From: Tetracladium setigerum
Lineage: Eukaryota; Ascomycota; Leotiomycetes; Helotiales
Length of the DNA stretch: 64,000 nucleotides
NCBI GenBank assembly: GCA_031472005.1
Contig: PZJY01000005.1
Coordinates: forward strand, 2,790,001 to 2,854,000
Reading direction: 5' to 3'
Part shown: positions 35,261-47,016 of the stretch, one piece after another
Layout: each line of letters opens with the position of its first letter
Numbering within the stretch: the stretch's first letter is position 1
The notes under the pieces: generated by a model
Told to the model about the DNA's origin: nothing
Databases searched by the model: none
What the model saw: only the letters and a program-made list of their open reading frames with translations
Made by a program: the position numbers and the translations under genes

Positions 35261-38163
35261 TATTGTTGGCAGTCAAAAGTCGTCGAGTATGTAGCTGGAG
35301 AGGTATAATTATGGAGAGATGTTGATCATCTCAGTAGTAGGCGATTCCCGGAAAACGAACTCGTAGAAGTCAAATGTTCTAGACTTCAATAATGGGGGTG
35401 TACGTAGGAGAATGAGGGATTCGTGTATCTCCGGTGCCGAGAGCTGTCAAGATTCGGCGGTAATTCTCTTTGAACAGTAGAAAGGTGATTTGGAACTGCA
35501 AACATAAAGTAGCTGAGTACAGTACCAGACGGTTGTTCGAGTCTTGATATCTTCACAAAAATGCCATCGCCGACTTCGTTTAGCGGACCCGCCTTTCATG
35601 CTCCCGTTTTCTCTTGACTGGTGATGAAGCTTGCCGTCAGCATACAATTGCCCCATCTCCAACTGGGAGGCTGGGCATTGGCCGTGAATGGTCCATGAGG
35701 ACTCCACAGTGGAAGGTCCATGGTGATTGAGACATGGGATGATGTTGCTTTAGTCTTTGATTGCAGTAAACATCAATAAAGCGGGCGAATAAGAGACCTC
35801 GTAATTAAGATGACCCAGGATATTAAAGCAGGCGAGTAGTGGGTGTGTGATGGAGTATGTTAGCTTGTTTATTGTTGCTTTTGTCTTGGAGAAAGACTTT
35901 GGAGAGGGGAGAGATGGATTGATGCATAATTACGGTAGCCAGCTAGCGAAGTCCAGACATAATTTTTATGATGGAATACGCGTTGTCCCAACGTGGAATA
36001 ACCTCGTGAACACAAGAGAAAACTCTCTTTGCCGCGGCGCTTAAGACGATCAATAACCTCACAGCAAAGATTCTGGAAAGATCTTCCCTCTTACCCATTC
36101 TTGCAGCCTCATACTCCACAATTCCCAGTGCCTACGACACAACACAACCTCATTGTTACTGTACAGTATACAGTACAAGGGCATCCTGAGATAATGCATG
36201 ACAGCTGCAATGCGATAGCTCTCCCGCCTGCGAGGACGATTATTTGGCATCATAATCTAATCAGATCATCCGATTAAATGGCTTTGGGTTACTCGCTGTC
36301 CCGACAAACGGCCAACGGTGTGTGGTGGTTATCAATTCGCTTCGTGCAGTCTTTAGACACACCTTGGCGAGTAGCTGGGCACCTCGTGAGGGAATTACAA
36401 CAAAAGTTGGAATGCATCAATTCTGGAAAATACAGAGAATCTCTCGTACACAACTCCAGATGTGGAAATCTTATCTTGAAAGTCTTTCTGAGAAATAGGG
36501 CAAAACCTCACTGAGAAGTCACGTGATTAGGGGCTCACGATTCATAGAGCTTTTCTTTCTGATTTCTCCCAACTAACTGCTCTCCCATCTCCTCGAACTG
36601 GTCAATATAATATGTCGCCTTGGGACGACAACCTGATTTCTGCCGCTCCATCCATAAACTCCGTGACTCTGAGAGATACTAACTCGCGAACAGGTATTCG
36701 TTATCAAGTGTTTTCTTGGTGTAAAATTGGCCAGCTCTTCAAACCCTGGGGAAGTTCATGTTCTGGCCCAGCAAGTAGCAAGTGTGATTGAGATTATTTG
36801 GGTTGACTTCTTGTCACACTTTACCTCAACTATTGTCGGGACTAAGAGCCCCAATCATGGCCACATACTACCAGATCCTGGTTCTTACAGTGGCAAATTG
36901 CAGTCGAGCAACTCCACCGGATGGGTAAGTTTCCATTCACGATAATCTCCATGTCAACTGGGACATTCATGACCTAAAGTCTTTGCGCAATGCTGCACGG
37001 TAGCAGTGCCGAACTTGCGACTTGCCTCTACTGGATAATTGCCATCGACTGGTCGAAAGTGCACAGTCGTGGGACCTGGCCTCCTTGAGAGGGACATCTC
37101 ATTGTGATATCTTTTTGCTCCTACTATCGAAAACCGCGTGCGTTTGACGGCAAGGTGGAATTGCTCTTGGGCATCTTCTGCTTTTGGAACTTCCAGAGAT
37201 TATTGATCCTCTTTTATCGAATTGGGTACTTCGCGGGGTAATATCCCTTTACAAACACGCACATACCAAGATTCCAAGGAGATGCTTGCAGGTACTGGAT
37301 GTGGCACATACGAGGACCCGCAACACCGCATTTGGGATGTTTCTTCTGACGCCGAGGTTCTTCTTCTATTGAAAAATTAGTGGGGTACTAAGACCTCATC
37401 ACCGGTATTAATGGTTTTAACAACAAGGAAGATATAACAGGGCATCTTTGCTCATCTCACTGATGCCTTCAACTGTCAACCTTCAACCAGTCGAGTGTTG
37501 TGCAACTGCTGAGGGCATTGAATTGGCATTTATCGAAAACCGGTGATCTCGAATTTCCATAACGTACGATATTAACCAATTTATCCCAAAAGATGACCAA
37601 CGGGGGTTTTTGTGGATGAAACTTCAGACGAGCGGTGTTTACTTGGCAAGCAGTTTCACACTCCTGAAATGGCATCCTTGGATCTCTTGGAACTCAGTAA
37701 GCGACATCTCGGCGTCAATGGGCCCTGTATTGTTTCACATTTCAACGGCTGTCAGTGGTCAGTGACTCCATTTGTGTTTCGTTTTCATTGGCTCCCAAAT
37801 AAAATCCCAGCAGTCTGAGAGCCGCCGGCAGCAACCGAGGGATTCATTTTGTTTACACGAAACTTCTTCATTTTGATCCATTGTTGGCAGGAGTATTGAA
37901 AGTTCCCGATTAAGTTGAAAGGGGGCGTGGATCACGGAGGCTCCCCAAGTATTTAACTCAATTCCTCTCGCTCTATCAAACCTTCTTTTTTCTCCTCAAC
38001 ACACCACGTTCTTTTACATTCATTCATTTTTTGTTCATTTCGATCAATTTACATTCTTTTCATCATCAGACCTGGAGTCAATAGCAACCACCTCACAACT
38101 CTCAAAAATCACCCTCATTCAAACCAAAACTCCAACCCATCTACACACTCCCAAACCGCAAAA
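35261..38163. other. Divergent intergenic region between sidC and the LPMO gene
   Basis: 2.9 kb holding the promoters of the NRPS (leftward) and the LPMO (rightward). No open frame longer than about 86 codons and no domain were seen. A CACGTG E-box-like hexamer is near 36520. No ATCWGATAA (SreA-type) site was seen by eye near the NRPS start. Confidence 0.45.
37950..37956 (+). promoter_or_regulatory. TATA-like element of the LPMO gene
   Basis: TATTTAA lies about 210 bp upstream of the ATG. It is followed by a long pyrimidine- and CA-rich leader (CTCTCGCTC, CTCAACACACCACG), the usual architecture of highly expressed fungal genes. Confidence 0.4.
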
Positions 38164-39206
38164 ATGAAGTCTTTCGCTGCATCCCTCTGCCTTTTGGCCT
38201 CCGTCTCCTCCGTGCTGGGTCACGCCACTTTCCAACAACTTTGGGTTGACGATGTTGACCAAGCTAAGACTTGCGTTCGTGAGCCAGCCAGCAACAGCCC
38301 AGTTGAGAATGTCAGCTCTGCTGCCATGGCTTGCAACACCAACGGTGCTACCGGTGTCCCTGGTATCTGTGCTGTCGATGGTAAGCCTTTTGACCCACCT
38401 TTTCCAATTTTAACCTCGAACTAACTGCTTGTTTAGCTGGAAGCAAGGTCACCGTTGAGATGCACCAACACAACAGCCGTTCTTGCTCCGAAGAGGCCAT
38501 TGGAGGAGCTCACCACGGCCCCGTCATTGTCTACATGTCCAAGGTCGACGACGCCACCACTGCCGATGGATCTGGAAAATGGTTCAAGGTAGCTGAGGAC
38601 GGATACGACGCTGCCACTCAAACCTGGGGTGAGACCAACCTCAACGCCAACTGTGGCAAGTTCGACTTCAAGGTCCCAGCCGATCTCGCCACTGGTGACT
38701 ACCTCATCCGAGCTGAAGAGATCGCTCTCCACGCTGCTGGAGGAGCAAACGGCGCTCAATTCTACATGTCTTGCTACCAAGTCCACGTCGCAGGTACCGG
38801 CTCTGCCGTTCCAGAGGGTGTCTCCTTCCCAGGTGCCTACTCTGCCACCGACCCAGGAATCTTGATCAACATCTACCAGACCATCGATGACTACATAATC
38901 CCTGGCCCAGAGGTCTACGTCGCTGGAGGCTCCGGAGGTGCCCCAGCACCAGCCCCAACTTCTTCCGCCGCTGCTCCTGTCGCCACTTCTTCTGCTGCTC
39001 CTATCGCTTCTTCCAGCGCTGCCGCACCAGTTGTCACCTCTTCTCCAGCTGCCCCAGCCACCACCTCTGCTGCCGCCCCAGCCACTACCTCTGCTGCTGC
39101 ACCAGTTGCCACTTCTGCTCCATCTACTCCAATTGAGGAGCCTACTACCCCAGTTGAGCCAACCACTCCCGTCGAGGAGGAGGAGGAAGACTGCGAGGAG
39201 TTGTAG
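38164..39206 (+). CDS. AA9 lytic polysaccharide monooxygenase (formerly GH61)
   Basis: Exons 38164..38380 and 38437..39206, with a 56 bp intron (GTAAGC..TTTAG), phase 1, giving 328 aa. The signal peptide (MKSFAASLCLLASVSSVLG) is followed directly by His20 of HATFQQLWVD, the mature N-terminal copper-brace His. The second copper His is in HHGPVIVYM near residues 98-99, and the axial Tyr is in AQFYMSCYQV. These residues define AA9 enzymes, which oxidatively cleave cellulose or hemicellulose outside the cell. The C-terminus is an Ala/Pro/Ser/Thr-rich linker ending in an acidic tail (EEEEEDCEEL). No CBM1 or GPI signal is visible. Codon use is strongly C-ending, suggesting high expression. It sits between sidC and sidA, but no siderophore role is known for this family. 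Confidence 0.92.
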
Positions 39207-40453
39207 ATTCGATTTTTGAGAAACACAAAAGTTGTTATTTCTGATGTATATACTTTATTTTGTTGCTGTGCAACACATGTCTTGTCTATAGATGAATGTA
39301 TGAATAGACCACATTAAAGGTTTAAATGATACTTTGTTCTTGTTCGATTGCAAACGTGATGTCGATTTTGTTGTGGCAGTCAGTGCTTGTCTTGTCAGAA
39401 CTTGACTGGTGTTCAGGAATCAGGTCGCAATCTCACTCCTCCCCTTTTTCTTCAAAAACAAATTGAAGTTTTTGGCCTGGAAATTTTTGACAAGAAAGAC
39501 ATGTAATGATCAGAAGCTGCAAAAGGTGATGATAGTTGGCGACTGACTTTGGATCTAACTGTAAGCACTAAGGCGCACCAAGACATGGAAAGAAAGAATC
39601 CTGGCACATGAGCATCTTGTCGGGGTGGTGCAAACAGACACACAAGAATAAGAGAATGCAAGCATTATTCTGATGAAAATTAACTTCAAAGGATCTCTTC
39701 TTCCCTAGATGAACTAGATGAATTCGAGTTGGCTATTTCTACAGTGTAGATGACGGCATGCAACAACTCTTCAAACCATCATACAAACTCATCCGTTCCA
39801 TCCTCAACAAAATCCCTTTCCCTCCCTTCATGCTACAGTAAAGATTTGAAAATATCGGAGGAGCAGGAGCCTCCAAGATCCGATATCCCCGATGGCCTGT
39901 CGATCCCGGAGATGATTAATTACCAAATGTGGACCTAGCGCGGGCATAAAATATGCACAATTCGTGGCCGCCTGGGTTGTGCAAGCTTTCGGGTATGGAG
40001 ATAAGCTTCAGCCATCCCGGTTCATGACATTTGTGAGCTCATGGCGGAACAAGTTGCCGAGAATGGTTGCACAACTTCGCGATGATCGAACATTCGAAGG
40101 GAAAAAGGGAGGGAAGGCTCCCATATATATCAATTGCGTATGTACCTCTTCTGGCGTTTTTGTTCTTCTTCTCGTTCTTGATGCATAGTTGCTCAGGATT
40201 TTATTTCTGCTTCTGTGTCTTTTTACCTTCCCCCTTGTATTTCGGACATTTTCTACACTTTCTTCTCGAGGTACCTTTTGAGGTGCTTTCTTCGGCCTCG
40301 TTCTCCATTTTGAAAGAGCGAGACGACGCTCTACGCCCCTATTTTCATTGGAAAAATTGGGTTTGAAATTAGAATCTCTACTTTTTGCTCTCATACCTAG
40401 GAATCTTTTATTCAATTCCACATATACAGCCGGGCAGGACGCAATTGCTCGTG
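39207..40453. other. Intergenic region between LPMO and MFS genes
   Basis: 1.25 kb with the 3' flank of the LPMO gene and the MFS promoter. The minus-strand frame at 40008-40532 overlaps the MFS start and lacks any domain signature. No supported gene is seen. Confidence 0.45.
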
Positions 40454-42440
40454 ATGTCTTCCCCACATGATAACAACAAGGAGGAGCGCGATCTAGAAAG
40501 TGGGACAACGACAATAGGATCAACACGCACACACTCAGTCACCGAGAAGGATACTCTAGAACGAACACTAAGCGAGCCAGACATCGGACATGACGAGGTG
40601 GAACAAATGGACGATGGGCATCTGGATGATCTTGCCAGACAACATGTAAATACTTCTTCCTTTACCTCCCGTATCACACCCCACCATTTTACTAAACATC
40701 ACCCCAAGACCCTAGCTTCGATAAAAGGGGGACAGTCTCAGAATGAAAAGGGACCCGATGAAATCCAACGAACCAACACTAGAGCGAGCACGCGGAGTCG
40801 TCTCTCACGCATCGCCACGAATCTAACCTCCAAAAGCAAAAAGAACCGTCTCGCGCCCGCCCCTCTCCCCGTATCAGATCTCGACAATGGAATCGTAGGA
40901 TGGGACTCACAAGACGATCCCGAAATGCCGCTCAACTTTCCGGAGAATCGAAAATGGTTTCTTCTCTCGCTGCTCGCGAGTATCACGTTCATCTCGCCGC
41001 TCGCTTCGTCCATGTTTGCGCCTGCGGTCTCATTCATGAATAAGACTTTCGATAATACATCGACTTACTTGAGTGCGCTGGCCGTGAGCATTTTCGTGCT
41101 GGGTTATGTGGTTGGGCCGTTGATATTGGCGCCACTTTCTGAGATCTATGGTCGAAGAATCGTTTTGACGGGGGCTAATATCTTTTTCTGCGTGTGGCAG
41201 ATTGGATGTGCGCTAGCTCCTGATATTAATTCGTTGATTGTCTTTCGATTTTTTGCTGGTATTGGGGGTTCGGGATGTTTGACTATTGGTGGGGGTGTTA
41301 TTGCAGATCTCTTTCATGCGGATCGACGTGGTCTTGCAACTTCTGTCTATAGCATTGGACCATTATTTGGACCTGTGGTTGGACCGATTATTGGAGGGTT
41401 TGTTGGTCAGAGAGTTGGATGGCGGTGGATCTTTTGGCTTCTCTTGATCTCTTCGGCTGTTCTTACGATTGGTATTGAGATTTTGAATCGTGAGACAAAT
41501 CCGAGAGTTTTGATTCATCGCAAGGTTAAGCGTAAGATTATTCCTCCCTCCTCTTCTCTCTAATGAAAGCACAATAGAGCTAACTAAAACCAGGACTCCA
41601 AAAAGAACTTAACCGCCCTGAGCTTCGCAGCTGCTATGAAACAGGCCCAATCAAATCCCCAACCCACATCCTCGTCGCGGGAATGGTACGACCACTCAAG
41701 ATGCTCTTCTTCTCACCCATCGTCTTCCTCCTCTCGCTCTACATGGCCGTAGTTTACGGGCTCCTTTACCTCCTATTCACAACTATCACATCAGTATTCA
41801 TTCAAACCTACGGGTGGCAACCCGAGATCTGTGGCCTAGCTTACATCGGTCTCGGCATCGGTTTCTTCTGTGGACTTGCAGTCGTTGCAAAGATCTCCGA
41901 TAGCACAGTTGTTCGAATGACCAAGGCTAATGATGGCGTCTTTGAGCCCGAGATGAGACTTCCTGCTTGTATTTTCTTTGCTTGTTTCGTGCCAATCACT
42001 TTCTTTTGGTATGGATGGACGGCATATTACGGCGTGCATGTAAGAAGATTACTCCACACTCTTCATTCCCACTCAATCCACCATATAAAATACGGGACAG
42101 AATAGCTAACTAACTATTCTTTTTTTTTTCTTAGTGGATCGTCCCAATCATAGGTCTCATCCCCTTCGGTTTCGGCATGATGGGGATCTTCATTCCTATT
42201 CAGACCTACACCATCGACTCATTCCCCGAATTCGCAGCGTCAGCCATCGCAGCCTTGACAGTTTCCCGAAGTCTTTTTGGAGCTTTCCTCCCTCTTGCTG
42301 GTCCTAGCATGTACGAGGCTCTTGGATTGGGTTGGGGAAATAGCGTGCTTGGATTTATTGCTTTTGGATTGATCCCGGCACCACTTTTCATCTATCGATT
42401 CGGTGGAAAGATTCGAAAGAATCATCCAGTTCGTTTGTGA
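40454..42440 (+). CDS. MFS transporter, DHA1 drug:H+ antiporter type, 609 aa
   Basis: Exons 40454..41531, 41594..42039 and 42135..42440. The introns of 62 and 95 bp are GT..AG and frame-preserving. The open frame extends to 40385, but the Met at 40454 precedes the usual hydrophilic Ser/Thr/Asp-rich cytosolic tail and is preferred. The tail ends in DDPEMPLNFPENRKW, a common entry to fungal DHA1 proteins. Motif A appears as GPLILAPLSEIYGRR near residue 220. About 12 membrane segments are visible, with RVGWRWIFW after helix 5. The family exports drugs, polyamines or metabolites at the plasma membrane. It does not look like the SIT/ARN siderophore importers. Its place between sidC and sidA makes a locus-related export role possible but unproven. 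The frame is intact throughout. Confidence 0.88.
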
Positions 42441-43722
42441 GATTTTTCTGCTCGATAGGATATCTAGGTGAATTTTTTATTTGTGTCATGATGACAAAAA
42501 TACAGGCATAGATTTTGGTTTAATAGAGGGGTGTTGAGAAATTACATTACTAGGCGTTTTTGTTGGCAGGTTGGCAATACACTACATAGCATACCTATTT
42601 AAAGCTCTCTCTCTATAGAATAAATATATCCAAGTTGTAAACAAATCACTATCCTCACCCCTCCCAAACTTCCTCCGTGACACAGCGACATCGCAAGTGG
42701 GCTGATCAGGATCAGATAAGGCAGCTTGGCAACATTGGCAACAGCTCGCAACACTCACAACAGTCGTCGTCGTCATGCAGCAAGCAAATCTCTGTTCGGC
42801 GCATGCCCTGCTTCTCGTGTCCACCTGCTCTCTCACTGTCTTAGTCTCTCGACAACAACCGAGATTGTGTGTTACGTTAAAAAATTTCCCCATTTCAACC
42901 CGGAATTTGGGGGGTTTCTGTATATTTGGCTAAATGGGGATATTGTCTTGATAAGGGTTTGGGAGGGAGGGAATGAGGTCGATGGGTTGCCGTAGTCTTT
43001 GGTCTTGGCAGGGCGGTTGGACCCTTTGGAGGGTGAGTGATGACGGCTGCGATATAATATGATGGAATGAGTTTGTTGGTTTTCTTATTGTTCCGTTTGT
43101 GGTTTTATATCTCCTTTATTGTTTCTTATTTTCTTATTTCTTCTTACGTTTATGTTTGTTCTGCTCTTCGTTTTCTCTACCCTATTTCCATCTATCCTTT
43201 TCTTCACTTCCACCCCCTCTTTCCCCTAGGGACAAACACCAAGCCCAACAAACATCATTCACCACGCATTTCTTCCACAACATCATCACAAGCCCCTTCC
43301 CCATCTCCATCCACTTCCACCGCATGACCCGCCTCTCTGCTTGACTTCTACAAGGATCTGTATTATTCTTTCAACGAATGAGAGATGTTACATATAAGTA
43401 CTTGTCATCATCTACGAGGTTGAGAATGTTCAGTACATATCCAATGAGGGGTTTCGGATTTCGAATCGGTGGGGGTTACATATGGCTCTCTCTTTTTGCT
43501 TGTGATGTACGTAGTAGCTCAACGTGATCAGGTTAAACTTATTCTTTTTTTCTCTTTTGGTATCTTGATATATCTTATTGAAATTAAATCTCCTTATTTT
43601 TCTCATCCTGGTTTGAAAAAGTGGTCGAAAGTCGTCAACTTAAACTCGGGTCACGTTACCTCCCTCCATAAACACAACCTTAAACCACTATTCCTCGCTA
43701 CCAAACTTATCCAATATAAACA
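42441..43722. other. Intergenic region upstream of sidA
   Basis: 1.28 kb containing the 3' flank of the MFS gene and the sidA promoter. A GATA-type site is at 42711-42719 (separate entry). Short frames here are Ser/Thr/Leu-rich leader artefacts. Confidence 0.45.
42711..42719 (+). promoter_or_regulatory. Candidate SreA-type GATA site (ATCAGATAA) upstream of sidA
   Basis: It is an exact match to ATCWGATAA, the site of iron-repressed fungal GATA regulators (SreA/Urbs1 family). It lies about 1.0 kb upstream of the sidA ATG and 270 bp past the MFS stop. About one such match is expected by chance in 64 kb over both strands, so location rather than rarity gives it weight. Confidence 0.35.
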
Positions 43723-45636
43723 ATGGCACACCAAACAACAACGTTTCCTCTTGAAGAAGAGAATGTTAAAGAACACAAAACTCAAATCTCACAAATCAAC
43801 TCAAAACTTTCAAGTCTCACTATCATTCCACCTTCCCCATCTTCTCCCTTATCCATCTCCCGACCACCCTCCTCCCAGGCCTCAAGCATCCACACAAACA
43901 CAGACAATAGCAGCAATCATGCCAAAACAAAATCTACACCCCAAACACCAACTTCAGACAACACTCCCGAGGATCTCGATTACGATTTAATCTGTATCGG
44001 ATTCGGTCCTGCGTCTCTCGCTATCGGCATCGCTCTGCACGATAAATACACTTCCACATCTACATCTACATCTACATCTACATCTACAAACAGCCCTCAA
44101 TCATCTTCCGCACCACGAGTTCTCTACCTCTCCAATCAATCCTCTTTCTGCTGGCACAGCGGTATGCAAATCCCCGGCACGAAAATGCAAATCTCATTCC
44201 TCAAAGACCTCGCTACTCCGCGTCTACCCACATCTCGATTCACTTTCCTCAATTACCTGCATGATCAGAAACGGCTAGATCATTTTATCAATCTGGGCAC
44301 GTTTTTACCTGCGAGGAGGGAGTATGAGGATTATTTGAGGTGGTGTGCGAGATGGTTTGAGGGGAGGGGGGAGGTGGAGTTTGGGGTGCAGGTTGAGGGT
44401 GTTGGTGGTGTTGTTGATGTGGAGGATGAGGGAAGGGGAAAGGTTGGAAGTTGGGATGTTGTGGGGAGGAGAATTGGAGATGGTAGTAATGGGGAGGTTG
44501 GCGAGAGAGTTACGTGGAGAGCTAAGCATGTTGTCATTGCTGTTGGGGGGAATCCTGCTATTCCTCCTGCTTTGAAAGGCGCGGAGAATGTTTTCCATTC
44601 CTCTGAATATGCATATCGCATTCTTCAGATTCAGAAATTGGAATTGGAGAGTGAGAGTGAAAGGAAGAGGGATGGGAGGAAATTGAGATTTGCAGTAATA
44701 GGGGGAGGACAGAGTGCAGCGGAGATATTCAACGATCTCTGGGAGCGGTTCGGGGACGATGCAGAGGTGAAATTGGTTGTGAAGGGGGCGAGTTTAAGAC
44801 CGAGTGATGATAGTCCTTTGTACGTACATCCCTTAGACCCCTTCTCCTTCAGAGCCTTCCCCACTCTACCCCTTTTGCTCCCTCCCAGTCAGAAACAAAG
44901 TAACTAACAAACTCCAAACAACCAGCGTAAACGAAATATTCAACGCCTCCAAAGTATCGGAAATCTACTCCCTTCCACCCGCCCAACGCGCGGCAGCCAT
45001 CTCTCTGGATCGCGGCACAAATTACGGCGTCGTTCGACTCGAACTGCTTGAACGCCTCTACGAGAAGATGTATGAGCAACGATTTGAAGATCCGAATGAG
45101 AGTAAATGGGGGTATCAAATATTGCCCAATCGTGTTGTGAATTCCGTTTCTACTACAGGCAAGACTGGATCTGCTGGAATGGTGTTGAAGTTAGGCGGTA
45201 CGAACAGAAACGGAAATGGGAATTCGACGGAGGAAGAAGAGTTGGAAGTCGATTATGTCTTTACCGCAACGGGATATATTCGTAACATCCACGAATCGAT
45301 GTTGAAAGATACGAAGGATTTGTTACCTGTTGATGCATTTGGGGATGAGAAGGAAGAAGGAAAATTTCCCGTGGGAAGGGATTATAGGGTTTTGTATGAT
45401 GAGGAAAAGGTTGATAAGGGGAGGGCGGGAGTTTGGTTACAAGGCTGTAATGAAGGGACGCATGGGGTGAGTTTTATTTTATTCTTTCTTTCTACTTTGC
45501 TACCTTATTGTAATTTGTTACTTGGTAAATGGTGACTAACTTGAGATAGTTGAGTGACACGTTACTTTCCATCCTCGCGGTTAGAGGTGGAGAGATTGTA
45601 GATAGTATTTTTGGGACGAATGGAAAGAAGGAGTAA
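43723..45636 (+). CDS. sidA: L-ornithine N5-monooxygenase (SidA family), siderophore biosynthesis
   Basis: Exons 43723..44819, 44926..45466 and 45550..45636. Introns of 106 and 83 bp both contain CTAAC branch-like sites and keep frame, giving 574 aa. A Ser/Thr/Pro-rich N-terminal tail precedes the FAD-binding motif ICIGFGPASLAIG near residue 90. A substrate region follows (FLKDLATPRLPTSRFTF, then DHFINLGTFLPARREY). The NADPH motif VIGGGQSAAEIF is near 325, and conserved DSPFVNEIF, TNYGVVRLELLE and FTATGY blocks follow. The enzyme hydroxylates L-ornithine at N5 with NADPH and O2, the committed step for hydroxamate siderophores, and supplies the NRPS encoded nearby. It is longer than typical (about 500 aa) because of the tail, an STSTST repeat and a Gly/Glu/Val-rich insertion near 220-265. 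The frame is intact. Confidence 0.93.
44056..44085 (+). repeat. Hexanucleotide microsatellite in sidA coding sequence
   Basis: There are five perfect units of ACATCT, encoding alternating Ser-Thr just after the FAD-binding motif. Length changes by whole units would keep frame. Confidence 0.8.
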
Positions 45637-47016
45637 ATGATTTGCATCTGAGGGTGGATAATGTGGCATCTAGATTTCTTTCTCAAACATGTTAGGGGTA
45701 TAATCATCTATGCATTGCATCAGAACGAGGGAGGAGCCATGGTCATCGGGTTAAATTCCTGAACGACGAAATGTTCATATCTTCCTCACTTCCTCCACAC
45801 ACTTTGATCGATAAATGGTCTTACAAATTCTTAGCTCTGGTGCATGTGTTAGTATCCCATATAATTCTCAGATCGGCTCAAAAGTCCATTCCAAAATCAT
45901 TTTCTGACTTGGAAAAAAAGGCCCCGACAAATTGTCATCTTTCCCCAAGTCCTCCCCTCCTCATCCCCATCGCATCTCACATTCAAAACCCAAATATTCA
46001 CCTACCCACAAGCAACCCATTTCAACCTAACCTAACCTAAGATAGCCATATTTACTCCCTCCCCTGAGTCCCGCTCCTCCCAATCCCACACGAACAAATA
46101 AATCAAATACGCTAAACAAAAACCAAAAGCGCAGTTTCATTTGTATCACATCCCTCACTTCCTCACTTTTCCTTCTTCAACATCCTTCAAAACCCGAGCC
46201 GTCTTGGCCTGTCTTATTCATTCTTTTCCCTCCCCACTTACTCGTTCTGGAGGCCCATATATGAGGTGTGTACTTGGCATCTCCACTGCATACAGATTCT
46301 CTACTATACAAATCACACATATATGTATGACCAACCCGTACAATATGGTAGGCTTAGAACTTTACCTTTCTTTTCTTTTTTTGAGGTATGAATCATGCCA
46401 TGCCGTTCCGTGGACTTGTTTGCCTTGTTTGGAACTGTGGATGCTAGGCTGGAATGTGCCAGTTTCTTTTACATACTCAGAGGGGGCTATGTTTTAAAAC
46501 TAGGAAGAGGATGCGGGATGATTAGATTAGATTAGATTAATCACCTCTATAGCGTGACTGTACTTCATTATCAATAATCACCTTACCAACATCTCTGATC
46601 GTGGGATGGGAAGGAAAGTTCTTATGCCCAGTGAAATGAGCATGTAATGAAATGAGCAAGATTTGATTGGCGAGAGCATTTTGGATGGGTGCGTGGTGTC
46701 TGTGGTGCGTGGAGAATAAGTGTGGATGTGTGATATGAGTGCAGCTGGATAAATTCATATTCTGATATTCTGTTTTTGAACCTTCCTGATACGTTTTGAG
46801 CTGCGTGTGAGAGAAGGGGAGGGAAAGAGTTGCTGTTTCTTGCTACTCCGCGTTTGATTCTCTCTCCTTGGCACTTTTCCTAGATGAATGGGTTATTCAA
46901 TCTTATCAATAATTTGCCGTGAGCTGAATTATCAGACTGGATATTTGCAAAGTAAATGAATACCATTTTGAAAAATCTATGAACAACCCCCAGCAATCTA
47001 CCCACCAACCACCAGC
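45637..47016. other. Convergent 3' flanks of sidA and EMW1-like genes
   Basis: 1.38 kb without a supported gene. A short ATTAG tandem repeat (about four units) lies near 46520. The plus frame 46141-46497 lacks coding features. Confidence 0.45.

Noticed and set aside
40008..40532. 174-codon minus-strand frame upstream of and overlapping the MFS start
   Set aside because: No domain, a biased Arg/Lys composition, and overlap with the better-supported MFS coding start.
40454..42440. Interpretation of the MFS as a siderophore-iron transporter (SIT/ARN)
   Set aside because: The GPLxxxPLSExxGRR motif and the tail ending in DDPEMPLNFPENRKW are typical of DHA1 drug/polyamine antiporters.
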